Positions 24,863-33,942 of a stretch of DNA of 64,000 nucleotides are shown here, piece after piece. A model generated the notes under the pieces. That model was not told where the DNA came from. It ran no database searches and was given only the letters and a program-made list of their open reading frames with translations. Position 1 is the first letter of the stretch; each line of letters begins with the position of its first letter. Where the stretch lies: NCBI RefSeq assembly GCF_003597125.1, contig NZ_QYYA01000002.1, forward strand, positions 558,001 to 622,000, in the 5' to 3' direction. This DNA comes from Alcanivorax profundi (GTDB lineage: Bacteria; Pseudomonadota; Gammaproteobacteria; Pseudomonadales; Alcanivoracaceae). The translations under genes and the position numbers were made by a program.

Positions 24863-25507
24863 TCAGGAGGGATTCACCAGCCCCATATGGATCGCTTTCA
24901 GGGTCGCTTCCGCACGGGTATTGACCTGCAGCTTGGCGTAGACGTCTTTCATGTAACCGGCCGCCGTATAGTGGGAGATACCCAGCTTCTGGGCTGCATG
25001 CTTCACGCTCAATCCCTTGGCGATCAAGGTCAGGATTTCTTTTTCCCTTGGTGTCAGCGTAACTTCCTTTTCACCGAAAACAGGATGAAACTGCTCAAGA
25101 AGCCGTCGGGCGATAGACGCCGATAGCGGAGGACGCCCGGCAAGAATTCCCGAAAGCTGGTCACTGAATTCTGCTTCAGTATCATCTTTTAACAAGTAGC
25201 CATCAGCACCAGACCGCAAAGAGCCAAAAAGATGCTCGGCATCGTCGAAGATGGTGGTCACGACACACATGGCTTCACGGTTGGCTTCCTTGAAAGGGCG
25301 AATTAATTCCACCCCGCTTCCGTCAGGCAGCCCCAAATCAATCAGCGCCAGATCATAGGCCTGCTCGCGAATTTTTTCCTGGGCTTGCAACAGCGTGCTG
25401 GCCTGCTCTATGCGCTCAGGTGACAGTAAATTCATTACCTGATCGCGCAGCCATTGAGCCACATCTGGCAGATCCTCAACAATCAATACCTGCCTGATTG
25501 CATCCAT
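24863..25507 (-). CDS. NarL/FixJ-type response regulator
   Basis: A 214-residue regulator with a receiver domain (~6-120; acidic pocket VEDLPD, phospho-acceptor D57 in LIDLGLPDG, conserved Lys in YLLKDD) and a LuxR-type helix-turn-helix (~145-210; LTPREKEILTLIAKGLSVKHAAQKLGIS). The start MDAIRQVL at 25507 is chosen; an extension to 25558 has no ribosome-binding site. It is divergent from the sensor kinase gene, with 178 bp between, and so the two form a cognate pair. Targets are unknown; GC-rich palindromes nearby are candidates. Confidence 0.92.
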   Translation of the reverse strand: MDAIRQVLIVEDLPDVAQWLRDQVMNLLSPERIEQASTLLQAQEKIREQAYDLALIDLGLPDGSGVELIRPFKEANREAMCVVTTIFDDAEHLFGSLRSGADGYLLKDDTEAEFSDQLSGILAGRPPLSASIARRLLEQFHPVFGEKEVTLTPREKEILTLIAKGLSVKHAAQKLGISHYTAAGYMKDVYAKLQVNTRAEATLKAIHMGLVNPS

Positions 25508-25635
25508 GCTTGTGCTCCAAACTCGCGATAAACATAAAATGTGATTCAACACACACAAATCATATATTCTTCAACATGCCAAAAACAGATTGTTCGAAGA
25601 ACGCTAGTAGTAATCGCTGACAACCCCAAGGATCA

Positions 25636-25654
25636 ACCCCCCGAAAGCGGGGGT
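25636..25654. promoter_or_regulatory. GC-rich palindrome, copy 2 (upstream of sensor kinase)
   Basis: ACCCCCCGAAAGCGGGGGT has 6-base arms and lies 31 bp before the kinase ATG, in the divergent promoter region of the two-component system. Confidence 0.45.
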
Positions 25655-25685
25655 GGGACAATGTCTTTGCACACAGGGAACATGC

Positions 25686-27782
25686 ATGCTTTCGCTGAAA
25701 ACACGAATTATCACCGGGCTTTTCCTTGTCGCGCTTTATGGCCTGACGGCCATCGCCATCGCGCTGACCCTGCCCTCCAGCAACATGGTTTTTCAACAGA
25801 ATGACGAACAACTTGTCGCCCACCTTCCGGATTCAGGAAAAGTGACGGTGGTTGCGTTCAGTAATGGCCAATCCACCCTTCCCGCCACGCCCACCCTGCT
25901 ACTGGAAGAGCCGGATGTGCTGCCTTACTACAGCGATCTCAATCGTTTTTTCGACACACATAGCAAACTGTCCCAATGGCTTACCGAGGGCACGTTGCTG
26001 CTGGTAGATGACGCCGACAACCACTACCCCGTGCAGTCAAAGCAACGCCAGCTGACCCAGCTTCCCGGCCTTTTCTGGTTACAGCTGGTCTGCGGGCTAG
26101 CCGGAATGGTGATTTGTATTCTTGTCTGGGTACCCGCCAAGCGCGAGCTTTCCATCCATTCATTCGCGGTAACAGGGCTGAGTTACGTCTTGTTCTCTTC
26201 GGCCGCGGCAATCTACAGCACCCGTGATTTTTTTATTTCCGGCTCACTGTTTACCTGGCTGTCCGGTCTGAATCATTTTGGCGCCTTGCTGTTTTCCGCA
26301 TCGCTCGCCGCTTTCCTGTGGAACTACCCGCGCCGCTTCCCGTATCGCTGGCTTACCGCAGGGTTTTACCTCACGTTTGCCGTGGCCATCGTTATTGATC
26401 AAGGACAATGGGTTGCAAGCCCGGTTGACGGTTTTCATTCCTGGGTGATGGGGATCTTTCTGGCGGGGTTATTAGGTTCAGTCTGGCAGTGGCGGCAAAC
26501 GCGACAACAGCAGGGCGACCGATCCGCGTTACGCTGGGTCGTCATTTCCATTGTTGCGGGCACCGCCTTTTTCGCCGGCGGCATGATTCTTCCTGCCATG
26601 CTCCAAGTCGCTCAACCGGCTTCTCAGGGTTTGCTTTTTACCACTTTCCTGCTGATGTATCTGGGCATGGCATTAGGCGTGGTAAGGCATCGCCTTTTCG
26701 CACTGGAGCCGTGGTGGTTTTCGTTATGGTCCTGGTTGTTGGGCGGCCTCTTTATCATGCTCACGGATCTGCTGCTGGCCATGATGCTCAGCCTCTCCGG
26801 GCCGGTCACGCTGACCCTGTCCGTCGCCCTGATTGGCTGGTTGTACTTCCCGTTACGCCAGTATCTGTGGAAAAAAATGTTCCTTCGCCATCGGCAGGAA
26901 CTGGATGAGTGGTTGGCACAGGCTTTGCCCGCCATGCTCAAAGCCCAACAGGATACCCAGGCCAATGCCGGCATGAAGCAAGCGTTGAACGCGGTATTCC
27001 AGCCCCTTGCGATTGACGTGCAACCCATGATGGATAGTCACATTCACATTCCTGATAAGGGACAAACCCTGATTGTGCCTGAACCCCTGGAGCAACGTAC
27101 CTGGAAGCTGCAGCACGCCCAACAAGGCGGGCGCATTTTCAATCGACAGGATACACAAGTAGCCAGCCTGGTATTGTCACTGCACCAGCTGGTGACTGAA
27201 GCCAGGATTGCACACGCCAAGGGAGTCAGAGAGGAGCGGCTTCGCATACGCAGGGATATGCACGATGACCTCGGCGCCAAACTGCTGCAGTTACTGCACC
27301 GTTCCTCCGACACCACCAAACCCCTGGTTCGCGAAGCCATTCACGACTTGCGGGATCTTCTCAAGGACATGGAAGGAGAATCACTCTCCCTGGAAGCCGC
27401 GACCCTCCAGTGGCAGGAAGAAACCCTGCAGCGCTGCAAAGATCATGGCGCAGAACTGGTTTGGCAAGCCCGCGCCAGTACAACGGTTTTAGGCGCCAGC
27501 GAGTTCAGTGAGCTAACCCGGATGCTGCGTGAAGCGGTGACCAATGCCCTCAAACATGCTTCAACCACCGTCTTGTCTGTCACCGTTGAACAACGCGGCT
27601 CGGTTTTAACACTGATAATCGAGAATGACGGCGTGAACGCAGATCATCCCGAGGGTCCGGTACGGGGTCTGAAAATCATGGACAGCCGGGCTCGCAAACT
27701 GGGAGGAGACTGCCAATACCGCAAGGTTCAGGGTCGCTGGCAGGTCAGGCTGGAAGTTCCTCTCTCCAGCACCATGGTCTGA
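25686..27782 (+). CDS. Membrane sensor histidine kinase (NarX/HisKA_3 type)
   Basis: A 698-residue kinase. An N-terminal helix and a ~95-residue extracytoplasmic loop (to ~125) are followed by a bundle of about seven to eight more helices (~130-400), so it has a 7TM-like input domain. The catalytic part has a HisKA_3 motif RRDMHDDLGAKLLQLLH with the phospho-accepting His near 526 and an HATPase_c N-box REAVTNALKHA plus a GRGL-like 'VRGLKIMDSRARKLGG'. The ATG at 25686 follows AGGGAAC with good spacing; a GTG at 25653 would give an N-terminus without an export-like start. It is divergent from its likely partner regulator. The signal sensed is unknown. Confidence 0.9.
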   Translation: MLSLKTRIITGLFLVALYGLTAIAIALTLPSSNMVFQQNDEQLVAHLPDSGKVTVVAFSNGQSTLPATPTLLLEEPDVLPYYSDLNRFFDTHSKLSQWLTEGTLLLVDDADNHYPVQSKQRQLTQLPGLFWLQLVCGLAGMVICILVWVPAKRELSIHSFAVTGLSYVLFSSAAAIYSTRDFFISGSLFTWLSGLNHFGALLFSASLAAFLWNYPRRFPYRWLTAGFYLTFAVAIVIDQGQWVASPVDGFHSWVMGIFLAGLLGSVWQWRQTRQQQGDRSALRWVVISIVAGTAFFAGGMILPAMLQVAQPASQGLLFTTFLLMYLGMALGVVRHRLFALEPWWFSLWSWLLGGLFIMLTDLLLAMMLSLSGPVTLTLSVALIGWLYFPLRQYLWKKMFLRHRQELDEWLAQALPAMLKAQQDTQANAGMKQALNAVFQPLAIDVQPMMDSHIHIPDKGQTLIVPEPLEQRTWKLQHAQQGGRIFNRQDTQVASLVLSLHQLVTEARIAHAKGVREERLRIRRDMHDDLGAKLLQLLHRSSDTTKPLVREAIHDLRDLLKDMEGESLSLEAATLQWQEETLQRCKDHGAELVWQARASTTVLGASEFSELTRMLREAVTNALKHASTTVLSVTVEQRGSVLTLIIENDGVNADHPEGPVRGLKIMDSRARKLGGDCQYRKVQGRWQVRLEVPLSSTMV

Positions 27783-27792
27783 TACCACGGCG

Positions 27793-27821
27793 AAAAAAAG
27801 GGCCGCAATGCGGCCCTTTTT
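27793..27821. terminator. Bidirectional rho-independent terminator
   Basis: GGGCCGC-AAT-GCGGCCC with A7 on the left and T5 on the right lies between the converging kinase and lipoprotein genes. Confidence 0.92.
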
Positions 27822-27833
27822 ATCGCTTCGCCT

Positions 27834-28970
27834 TCAGCGCGAGGAGGCCGCTTTCACGGCAACCATGCCAACCAGCCCTTGGGCCAGAGTCTGTGTTTCT
27901 GCGTCATAGGACGCAGGAATCAGATTAACCTGGTAGCGGGTAATGTCTCTGGCTGTGGAATTGGACGTTCCACTCATGGCACTCAACAAACCCAGTCCCT
28001 TGCTGAGACCAGAAGTAAGCTTGTCCGTTGTGGTCGTGACATTCTCGATGCTGCTGTAGAACGCGTTGGGCGTAGCCAGCGCATTGCTGGTGCTGAATAC
28101 CGGCATATGGGTTGTCTTGATCATGCACTCTTCCTTGCCAAAACGACTCCAGCATTTTTGCTGTGCCACCGGCTGGAAGCGAACATCTCCACGAGCGGTT
28201 AGCTGAATCGTGGCATCCACCTTGGCGGAGTCCTTGTTGGAAAGCCCGGCAAAAGTTTTATGGCCATCCGACTCCAGCTTGGCAAAGTCGATCAGGATAT
28301 TGATGTTCACACCAGTGAGTCCAAGATCCTTGATCAGGCGACCTTCATGTTGTTGGGCAGAACTGCCCGCTGCAGCCTTGAACGCTTGGCCAAAACCGCT
28401 TGCTGTGCCGATGTAACGAGGATCAGAAATAGTCTCTCCCTCACGGCCCATCACCAGATAACGTGTGCCCCCTGTTCCCTTGTACTCAAAGGGGCTTTCC
28501 CGGCCTTCAGCATGCATGGCCTGGTAATGAGGGTTCGCCTTCAGGGTCTGATGCGGCACCACCTCAAACCCCGCTTTGGCCAGCTGCTGCTCAGCGTTAT
28601 CACAGGCCTGGTTGGCAAGACGTTGCATCTCGGCTTCTTCTACCCCTTTGGCCGCATACGTTACGGTCACTTTGACATCGGAACGGCGGGTTGTACCCGT
28701 GGCGCGGGTGGCATCGGAACGGAAGCCGCCGCTGGTTGAGGCAGACGCTGCACTGTTGACACCAAACATGACGTTGCAGGACAACACCCCGATCTTGTCG
28801 ACCCCTTCCATGTACTTTTCGTTTTCCGCTGCAATAAAGGTGTCCGCCTGGCTGGCGGCAGAACCCTTGGCATCATAGGTCGGTGCTTCGCTTGCGGTGG
28901 TTGCACAACCGGACACCAGTACGGTTAGCGCCATGGCTGGAACAGCCTTGTTCCCAAATGTCATTTTCAT
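27834..28970 (-). CDS. Lipoprotein of unknown function
   Basis: A 378-residue lipoprotein with signal MKMTFGNKAVPAMALTVLVSGC, lipobox VSGC at 19-22. The mature protein is rich in Ser/Thr/Ala/Gly with low hydrophobicity. The central part (~70-130) contains an alpha/beta region (KVTVTYAAKGVEEAEMQRLANQACDNAEQQLAKAGFEVVP), and it ends with a TRYQVNLIPASYDAETQ region. No family is recognised. GGGGA precedes the start at 28970; the open upstream extension crosses the promoter. A palindrome similar to those near the two-component system lies 305 bp upstream, so joint control is possible. Confidence 0.82.
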   Translation of the reverse strand: MKMTFGNKAVPAMALTVLVSGCATTASEAPTYDAKGSAASQADTFIAAENEKYMEGVDKIGVLSCNVMFGVNSAASASTSGGFRSDATRATGTTRRSDVKVTVTYAAKGVEEAEMQRLANQACDNAEQQLAKAGFEVVPHQTLKANPHYQAMHAEGRESPFEYKGTGGTRYLVMGREGETISDPRYIGTASGFGQAFKAAAGSSAQQHEGRLIKDLGLTGVNINILIDFAKLESDGHKTFAGLSNKDSAKVDATIQLTARGDVRFQPVAQQKCWSRFGKEECMIKTTHMPVFSTSNALATPNAFYSSIENVTTTTDKLTSGLSKGLGLLSAMSGTSNSTARDITRYQVNLIPASYDAETQTLAQGLVGMVAVKAASSR

Positions 28971-29314
28971 TGGTTTTCCCCGTGGATTTTTTTGATTTTT
29001 TCCCTGTTGGCAGCATACGGATTCATGACGCAAGTTCAGGCCATCGACCCAGCGGTATGCATCCAATCCTGACAACGGAATCAGGTGTTCACGGTGAGAA
29101 AAGCTGGTCAGAAATCCCGGCAAAGCGGGAGGGGAGAAAATGGAAAGTCATGTGTACGACTGGCAGAACGGGCATCCTTGCCGGCCAGGTACACGACCAA
29201 CACATCCTTTGCCATGACCAACTTCCCTGCCATGAGAAGTTGGTCACATCCTACGGTGCTGCCGGTGAAGCGTGACCCCCCTGAACAGGGGGGTGCGGTG
29301 AAGGGGACGAACGC
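28971..29314. other. Intergenic region with two hairpins
   Basis: No gene is seen in these 344 bp. They contain a 10-bp-arm hairpin at 29215-29246 (TGACCAACTT/AAGTTGGTCA) and a 9-bp-arm palindrome at 29275-29294. The lipoprotein promoter must lie here. Confidence 0.6.
29275..29294. promoter_or_regulatory. GC-rich palindrome, copy 3
   Basis: ACCCCCCTGAACAGGGGGGT is a 20-bp palindrome with a 2-base centre. It lies 20 bp after the thioesterase stop, so it could be a terminator without a T-tract or a regulator site for the divergent lipoprotein promoter. Confidence 0.4.
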
Positions 29315-29752
29315 TTAGCGCGGCGCGATGATCATGCAGGTGCAGGTGGCATGGGCGTAGAGTTTCCCTTCGTCATCGACAATGCGGCCTTCCGATATCA
29401 CCAGGTTACGACCCCGATTGATGACTTTGCCTTCGGCTTTCAGTGGAGTGTTGAACGGAACCGGACGGCACATTTTGATGTTCAGGTCGGTGGTGCCGTA
29501 ACTCTCACCAGCGCCAAGCACGGTATGCGTGGCACAGCCGGTCACCGAATCCAGAACGGTGGCGGCAAAACCGCCATGCACCCCGCCAAGCGGGTTGGTG
29601 TGCCGCTCATCTGCGGTGGCAATGAACACCACTCGGCCTTCTTCTACCGTGTCGGGATCCATGGGGATCGTTTCGGAAATCGGGGCGCGGGGAATCTTGC
29701 CCGCCGCGAAAGCCTGCATGATTTGCAGGCCGGTCATGGACGCAGGGTTCAT
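29315..29752 (-). CDS. PaaI-family hotdog thioesterase
   Basis: A 145-residue hotdog-fold thioesterase. The PaaI signature HTNPLGGVHGGFAATVLDSVTG (about residues 52-73) is complete, with the catalytic acid in the LDS helix and the GGVHGG loop. Such enzymes hydrolyse aromatic or medium-chain acyl-CoA esters in the cytoplasm. The full length equals the family norm (~140). AGAGGATT precedes the ATG at the right distance. It is transcribed alone; its substrate cannot be told from the sequence. Confidence 0.9.
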   Translation of the reverse strand: MNPASMTGLQIMQAFAAGKIPRAPISETIPMDPDTVEEGRVVFIATADERHTNPLGGVHGGFAATVLDSVTGCATHTVLGAGESYGTTDLNIKMCRPVPFNTPLKAEGKVINRGRNLVISEGRIVDDEGKLYAHATCTCMIIAPR

Positions 29753-29840
29753 GGTGGAATCCTCTTGAAATGATGGACTCCATTCTAGGTTCCTTTTTGG
29801 AACTTACAATCCCATACAGGCCGTTTACCTGCGCGCCCTG

Positions 29841-31304
29841 CTACAGCGCCACTGCACGAACACAGTTACGCCCCTGCTCCTTGGCGGCATAGAGCGCCTG
29901 ATCGGCTGCTCCAAGCAGGTCGTCCGCATCCGGGGGTTCTGTCCCGGTCTCCGGCACCAGGGTTGCAACGCCCACACTCAGGTGTATCTCGCGAGGCAGA
30001 TCATTAATATCGGAAACGGCGGTGCGAAAACGGTCTGCCACAGCGCGGGCCTGGTTTATCCCTGCCCCCGGCAACAGGGCCACAAATTCTTCGCCCCCAT
30101 AACGGGCCAGCATATCACTGCCACGGGTCACCCCCTGCAGCGCTTCTGCCACCGCCTGGAGCGCCACATCGCCCTCACGATGACCATATTCATCGTTAAA
30201 TTCCTTGAAATAATCCACGTCCATGAACACCGCTGACAAAGGCTCACAGGAGCGCAAACTGGCGCTATGGGCCTGGCGCAGAAACTCCATCAATACCATG
30301 CGATTGTTTAACCCGGTCAGTGGGTCTGTGCGCGCCAGGTCTGCCAGCTCCTGATTGAGCTGGGCCAGCTCATCGCGCTGCTCTTTCAATTCCGTTTCTG
30401 CCCGCACCTGGGCAGTAATGTCTTCGATCTGTGACAGGAAGTACCGGGGTGAACCATCCCGATTCCGCACAATAGATACCGCCAGTAACACCCAGACAAT
30501 ATGCCCCTCTTTGTGGAAATAGCGTTTTTTCATCCAGTAGCTGTTTTTCTTGCCTTGCAGTAGCGCATTGACGAACTCCATGTCCGTGTCCAGATCTTCG
30601 GGGTGCGTGATGGTCTGGAAGTCAATCTCCAGCAAGGCCTCCTCGCTGTAACCGACCAGCTTGCACAAAGCCTTGTTCACTCGCAGCCACCGTCCTTCAG
30701 GCGAGACAATGGCCATACCGATGGCTGCAAAACGAAAGGCCCCCTCAAATAGCGCCACGCTGTGTTCCATCTCGACAATCGCTTTCTCCCGTTGACGGCG
30801 CAGATTGTCACGCTCTACCGCCTGGCCAATCGCCTGGGCCATGAGCTCGAGAAACTCGATTTCTTCAATGGTGAAAGGGTAAGCGCGGATGGCCGAGTCG
30901 CTAAAATTGAGGGTGCCGAATACCTGGCCCGCGACCTGTATCGGCGCAGCAATATAAGATTCCAGCGCCATCCCCTGATAAACCGGGTGGCTGCGCATTT
31001 CTTCCAGGGCACCCACGTGATGCAAGGCAACAGAGCCTTGTTTCTTGATCACTGTCGAGCAGTAGGTATCGCCCAATGTAAAGACATCCCCCACCTGTAT
31101 GGTACGCGCCTCGTCTTCCACAGCCAGCACGGTATACTGCTGATCCTGGATACGGCTGACGATACCCACTGACACCCCCAGCAACTCACACCCCGTGCGC
31201 AGATAGGACTGATAGAGGCTGGGCAGATCCTGATAATCCTCCAATGCCAGCCGGTGCAGCTCCCGCAAGCTGCTAACACTGAAATCGCGGCGGTCATCCA
31301 TCAC
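29841..31304 (-). CDS. Diguanylate cyclase with GAF and PAS sensor domains
   Basis: A 487-residue cytoplasmic signalling protein: GAF domain (~15-165), PAS domain with PAC (~185-305; VGYSEEALLEIDFQTITHPEDL), a short coiled coil, and a GGDEF domain (~330-487) with the active-site sequence RYGGEEF. The allosteric inhibitory RxxD site is present (RGSD, nine residues before GGEEF). It should make cyclic-di-GMP from two GTP and be feedback-inhibited. No membrane segment is seen, so the signal is cytoplasmic. GGGAGAGG precedes the ATG. It is transcribed alone, upstream of the thioesterase gene on the same strand. Confidence 0.93.
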   Translation of the reverse strand: MMDDRRDFSVSSLRELHRLALEDYQDLPSLYQSYLRTGCELLGVSVGIVSRIQDQQYTVLAVEDEARTIQVGDVFTLGDTYCSTVIKKQGSVALHHVGALEEMRSHPVYQGMALESYIAAPIQVAGQVFGTLNFSDSAIRAYPFTIEEIEFLELMAQAIGQAVERDNLRRQREKAIVEMEHSVALFEGAFRFAAIGMAIVSPEGRWLRVNKALCKLVGYSEEALLEIDFQTITHPEDLDTDMEFVNALLQGKKNSYWMKKRYFHKEGHIVWVLLAVSIVRNRDGSPRYFLSQIEDITAQVRAETELKEQRDELAQLNQELADLARTDPLTGLNNRMVLMEFLRQAHSASLRSCEPLSAVFMDVDYFKEFNDEYGHREGDVALQAVAEALQGVTRGSDMLARYGGEEFVALLPGAGINQARAVADRFRTAVSDINDLPREIHLSVGVATLVPETGTEPPDADDLLGAADQALYAAKEQGRNCVRAVAL

Positions 31305-31427
31305 ACGCCTCTCCCTTCATTTTTTTGCTCATCGCTATTGTTCTTTATCCCACCGAATTGAGCGCAAGTAAAAAGCAGAAAGACAATAAATGCATATCAC
31401 TGATCCTCAAATTTGGGCCGCCGAAAC

Positions 31428-31453
31428 AAAAAAGGCGCCAACGGCGCCTTTTT
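31428..31453. terminator. Bidirectional rho-independent terminator
   Basis: GGCGCC-AAC-GGCGCC with A6 before and T5 after. On the minus strand it ends the yggS-proC-yggT operon. Confidence 0.9.
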
Positions 31454-31472
31454 GAGTCACATCACCCATATC

Positions 31473-32021
31473 TCAGTGAAGTTTGAACAGGATCTGCAGC
31501 AACTGGATCCCCAACAGCACCACCAGCGGGCTGAGATCAAACCCACCCATGGGCGGCAGCAATTTACGGACTGGCGCCATCACCGGCTCGGTGATTTGCA
31601 CCACGATGCGTACCACCGGGTTGTAGGGATCCGGGGCCACCCAGCTGAGGATCACCCGCAACAGAACCGCCCAGAAAATGTAGTTAAGAATGACTGCGGC
31701 CAGCTCCCTCAGCGAATACAGGATCAGCTGCCCGCCAATACCCGAGGGGAACCCACCGACCTGAATCGACAGGATGGTGATGGCTTTCAGGATGATCAGC
31801 ACTACCACCAGCACCAGTGACGCCACATCCAGGCCCCCATAACCAGGGACAACGCGCCGCAGAGGCTTCAGCAAGGGATTGGTGGCCTTGAGTACGAACT
31901 GGGAAATAGGGTTGTAAAAGTCAGCCCGGGCCAATTGCAGCACGAACCGGGTCAGCACAATGAAAATGTAGGCGCTGAAGGCAAAGTCCAGCAGGTAAAT
32001 CAGGGCACCCTGGGGGTTCAT
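31473..32021 (-). CDS. yggT: YggT family membrane protein
   Basis: A 182-residue inner-membrane protein made of two YggT modules, each with a pair of helices and the motif 'NPISQFVLKATNPLLKPLRRVVP' (~38-60) or 'YNPVVRIVVQITEPVMAPVRKLLPP' (~132-156). The function is unclear; homologues are associated with osmotic shock resistance and cell-division or envelope tasks. It is the third gene in the order yggS, proC, yggT, a very common operon in gammaproteobacteria. GGAGTGATCC precedes the ATG. Its transcript ends at the hairpin at 31428. Confidence 0.9.
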   Translation of the reverse strand: MNPQGALIYLLDFAFSAYIFIVLTRFVLQLARADFYNPISQFVLKATNPLLKPLRRVVPGYGGLDVASLVLVVVLIILKAITILSIQVGGFPSGIGGQLILYSLRELAAVILNYIFWAVLLRVILSWVAPDPYNPVVRIVVQITEPVMAPVRKLLPPMGGFDLSPLVVLLGIQLLQILFKLH

Positions 32022-32094
32022 GGATCACTCCGTTGGTCGCAACAGGGGGTAGAGTTTGGGGCAAGGGGGGCAGATTTCAAAGGGTGGACAAAAA

Positions 32095-32172
32095 TCAGTA
32101 GCGAGAAGCAAGTAACGAGTTTCGAAAAGCAGAGCCGGTTTGGGGGTTCGCTTCTCGCAACTCGTTACTCGT
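32095..32172. repeat. Degenerate palindromic repeat of the CGAGTTTCGA/CGAGTTACGAG kind
   Basis: The stretch AGTAACGAGTTTCGAAAAGC and, inverted, GCAACTCGTTACTCG bracket an inner spacer. Similar strings occur at 49170-49200 and 57604-57690. The copy lies between yggT and proC. Confidence 0.5.
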
Positions 32173-32179
32173 GACTGCT

Positions 32180-32989
32180 TTATCCCGCCAGCTCTTCCGA
32201 CCGTTCCCGCGCTGCCGCAACTGCCGCCTGGACCTGTTCGCGGAAGCCGGCTTCTTCGAACACGTTGAGGGCGGCGGCGGTGGTGCCACCAGGGCTGGTG
32301 ACCTGCTGGCGCAGCACATCCGGACCGACTTCGCTGGTAATGGCCAGCTGAGCGGCTCCCCAGGCAGTCTGCAGCACCATCTGGCGAGCGGTGGCAGCAT
32401 CCAGCCCCTGGGCTTTGGCCGCTTCGATCAGCGATTCCATCAGCAGGAAGAAATAGGCCGGCCCAGACCCGGAGACGGCCGTCACCGCATCCAGCTCTTT
32501 CTCTTCGGCAAACCAGAACGTCAGGCCCACAGAGCCGAGGATTTCCTTGGCCATGGCCTTTTGTTCGTCGCTGACACCCGCCGCCGCAAACAGTCCGGTG
32601 GCGCCCGCCTGCACCAGTGAGGGCGTGTTGGGCATGGAACGCACCACCGGGGTCTCGCCTAGCCAGCTTTTCAGGTTGGCCACGGTGATACCGGCAGCGA
32701 TGGAGATCACCAGCGGCTGGCGATCAGCGATCAGATCACGCAGGTTCTCACACACCTCCTGCATCATCTGCGGTTTCACAGCCAGCACCAGCACATCCAC
32801 ACGGCTAAGCACATCCCGGTTGTCGGCGCTCACGTGTACCCGATGCAGCTGGGCCACTTCGTCCAGACGATCCTTTGAGGGGTCGCTCATCCAGATTCGG
32901 GCCGGGCGAATTCCTTTCGCCACCATGCCACCGGCCAGGCTGGTTGCCATGTTGCCGGCACCGATAAAACCGATCAGTTGCTGTGCCAT
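32180..32989 (-). CDS. proC: Pyrroline-5-carboxylate reductase
   Basis: A 269-residue NADP(H)-dependent reductase converting 1-pyrroline-5-carboxylate to proline, the last step of proline synthesis. The N-terminal Rossmann fold has IGFIGAGNMATSL, the middle has VRSMPNTPSLVQAG, and the C-terminal dimerisation domain has the signature AVSGSGPAYFFLLMESLIEAAKAQGL and SPGGTTAAALNVFEEAG. All are intact. The start MAQQLIGF at 32989 is chosen because the extension to 33118 covers the upstream yggS end. It lies 43 bp after yggS and before yggT. Confidence 0.95.
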   Translation of the reverse strand: MAQQLIGFIGAGNMATSLAGGMVAKGIRPARIWMSDPSKDRLDEVAQLHRVHVSADNRDVLSRVDVLVLAVKPQMMQEVCENLRDLIADRQPLVISIAAGITVANLKSWLGETPVVRSMPNTPSLVQAGATGLFAAAGVSDEQKAMAKEILGSVGLTFWFAEEKELDAVTAVSGSGPAYFFLLMESLIEAAKAQGLDAATARQMVLQTAWGAAQLAITSEVGPDVLRQQVTSPGGTTAAALNVFEEAGFREQVQAAVAAARERSEELAG

Positions 32990-33032
32990 AACTGCGTTGT
33001 CCTGTAGTTGTCGCGCAAGCGACACGCCGAAA

Positions 33033-33719
33033 CTAGCGGGCCGGGCGGGGACCGAACAGGGCCGTACCCAGGCGAACCAGGGTAGCGCCTTCTTCAATGG
33101 CCACCCCGAAATCCGCACTCATGCCCATGGAGAGCGTGTCGAGGGCCGGCATTGTATTGCGCAATTGTGACAGTGTCATGGCGAGCTGTCGGAAAGCCGC
33201 CCGGTTGTGGTCATCACTGTCCGCCCGGGGAATCGCCATCAGGCCGCGCAGCGTAAGGTTCGGCAGGTCCACAATAGCCTTCGCGAGCTCGGCCACGCCC
33301 TCCAGGGGCACCCCGCTTTTGCTGGCTTCGTCGTCCACATTGACCTGTATACACACCTGCAGAGGGGGCAGCGTCTGCGGGCGCTGCTCGCTCAAACGGC
33401 GCGCCACCTTGAGCCGGTCCACGGAGTGCACCCAGTCAAACCGGGCGGCGATGTCACGCGTTTTGTTGGACTGTATCGGGCCGATGAAGTGCCATACCAA
33501 CCCTCGCTCCGCCAGGGCATCCATCTTGTCGAGTGCCTCCTGGAGGTAGTTTTCACCGAAATGATGCTGCCCCTGATCCGCCAACGCCGCCACTTCATCG
33601 GCACTGCGGGTCTTGCTGACCGCCAGCAGGGTGACCGTTTCCGGGTCACGACTGGCCTGATGGCAGGCGGCAGCAATGGACTGGCGGAGGGTATTCAGGG
33701 GGCTGGCTGTCTCGGACAT
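33033..33719 (-). CDS. yggS: YggS family pyridoxal phosphate homeostasis protein
   Basis: A 228-residue PLP-binding protein with an alanine-racemase-like TIM barrel. The PLP lysine is in LLAVSKTRSADEV (~35) and the phosphate-binding loop is LSMGMSADFGVAIEEGATLVRLGTALFG at the end. The family does not act as an enzyme of known substrate but keeps free PLP low and affects amino-acid pools. It heads the yggS-proC-yggT operon and is divergent from pilT, the usual arrangement in Pseudomonas relatives. Confidence 0.95.
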   Translation of the reverse strand: MSETASPLNTLRQSIAAACHQASRDPETVTLLAVSKTRSADEVAALADQGQHHFGENYLQEALDKMDALAERGLVWHFIGPIQSNKTRDIAARFDWVHSVDRLKVARRLSEQRPQTLPPLQVCIQVNVDDEASKSGVPLEGVAELAKAIVDLPNLTLRGLMAIPRADSDDHNRAAFRQLAMTLSQLRNTMPALDTLSMGMSADFGVAIEEGATLVRLGTALFGPRPAR

Positions 33720-33854
33720 GGGCGGTTTTACCTGCTGATCTGTCGGTGTGGCTGCGCGGCGCCGCTTTCCCGCCGAAAGCGAATTCCCGGTGCAGTTCCT
33801 TGAACGCCTGAAAAGGTCAGGTTACTTTAGGGCGATTAGGACGATTTTCTGATG

Positions 33855-33872
33855 CCGTCGGTGCGCCGACGG
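33855..33872. other. Perfect hairpin in yggS-pilT divergent region
   Basis: CCGTCGG-TGCG-CCGACGG is a perfect 7-bp stem in the 223-bp region between the divergent genes. It could be in the pilT leader or serve as an operator. Confidence 0.55.
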
Positions 33873-33942
33873 TCGGTGAATAATAACGGAACCGGGCTCT
33901 CCATGCCCTTTTCCATAACGCACAATAACGCCAGAAGACACC

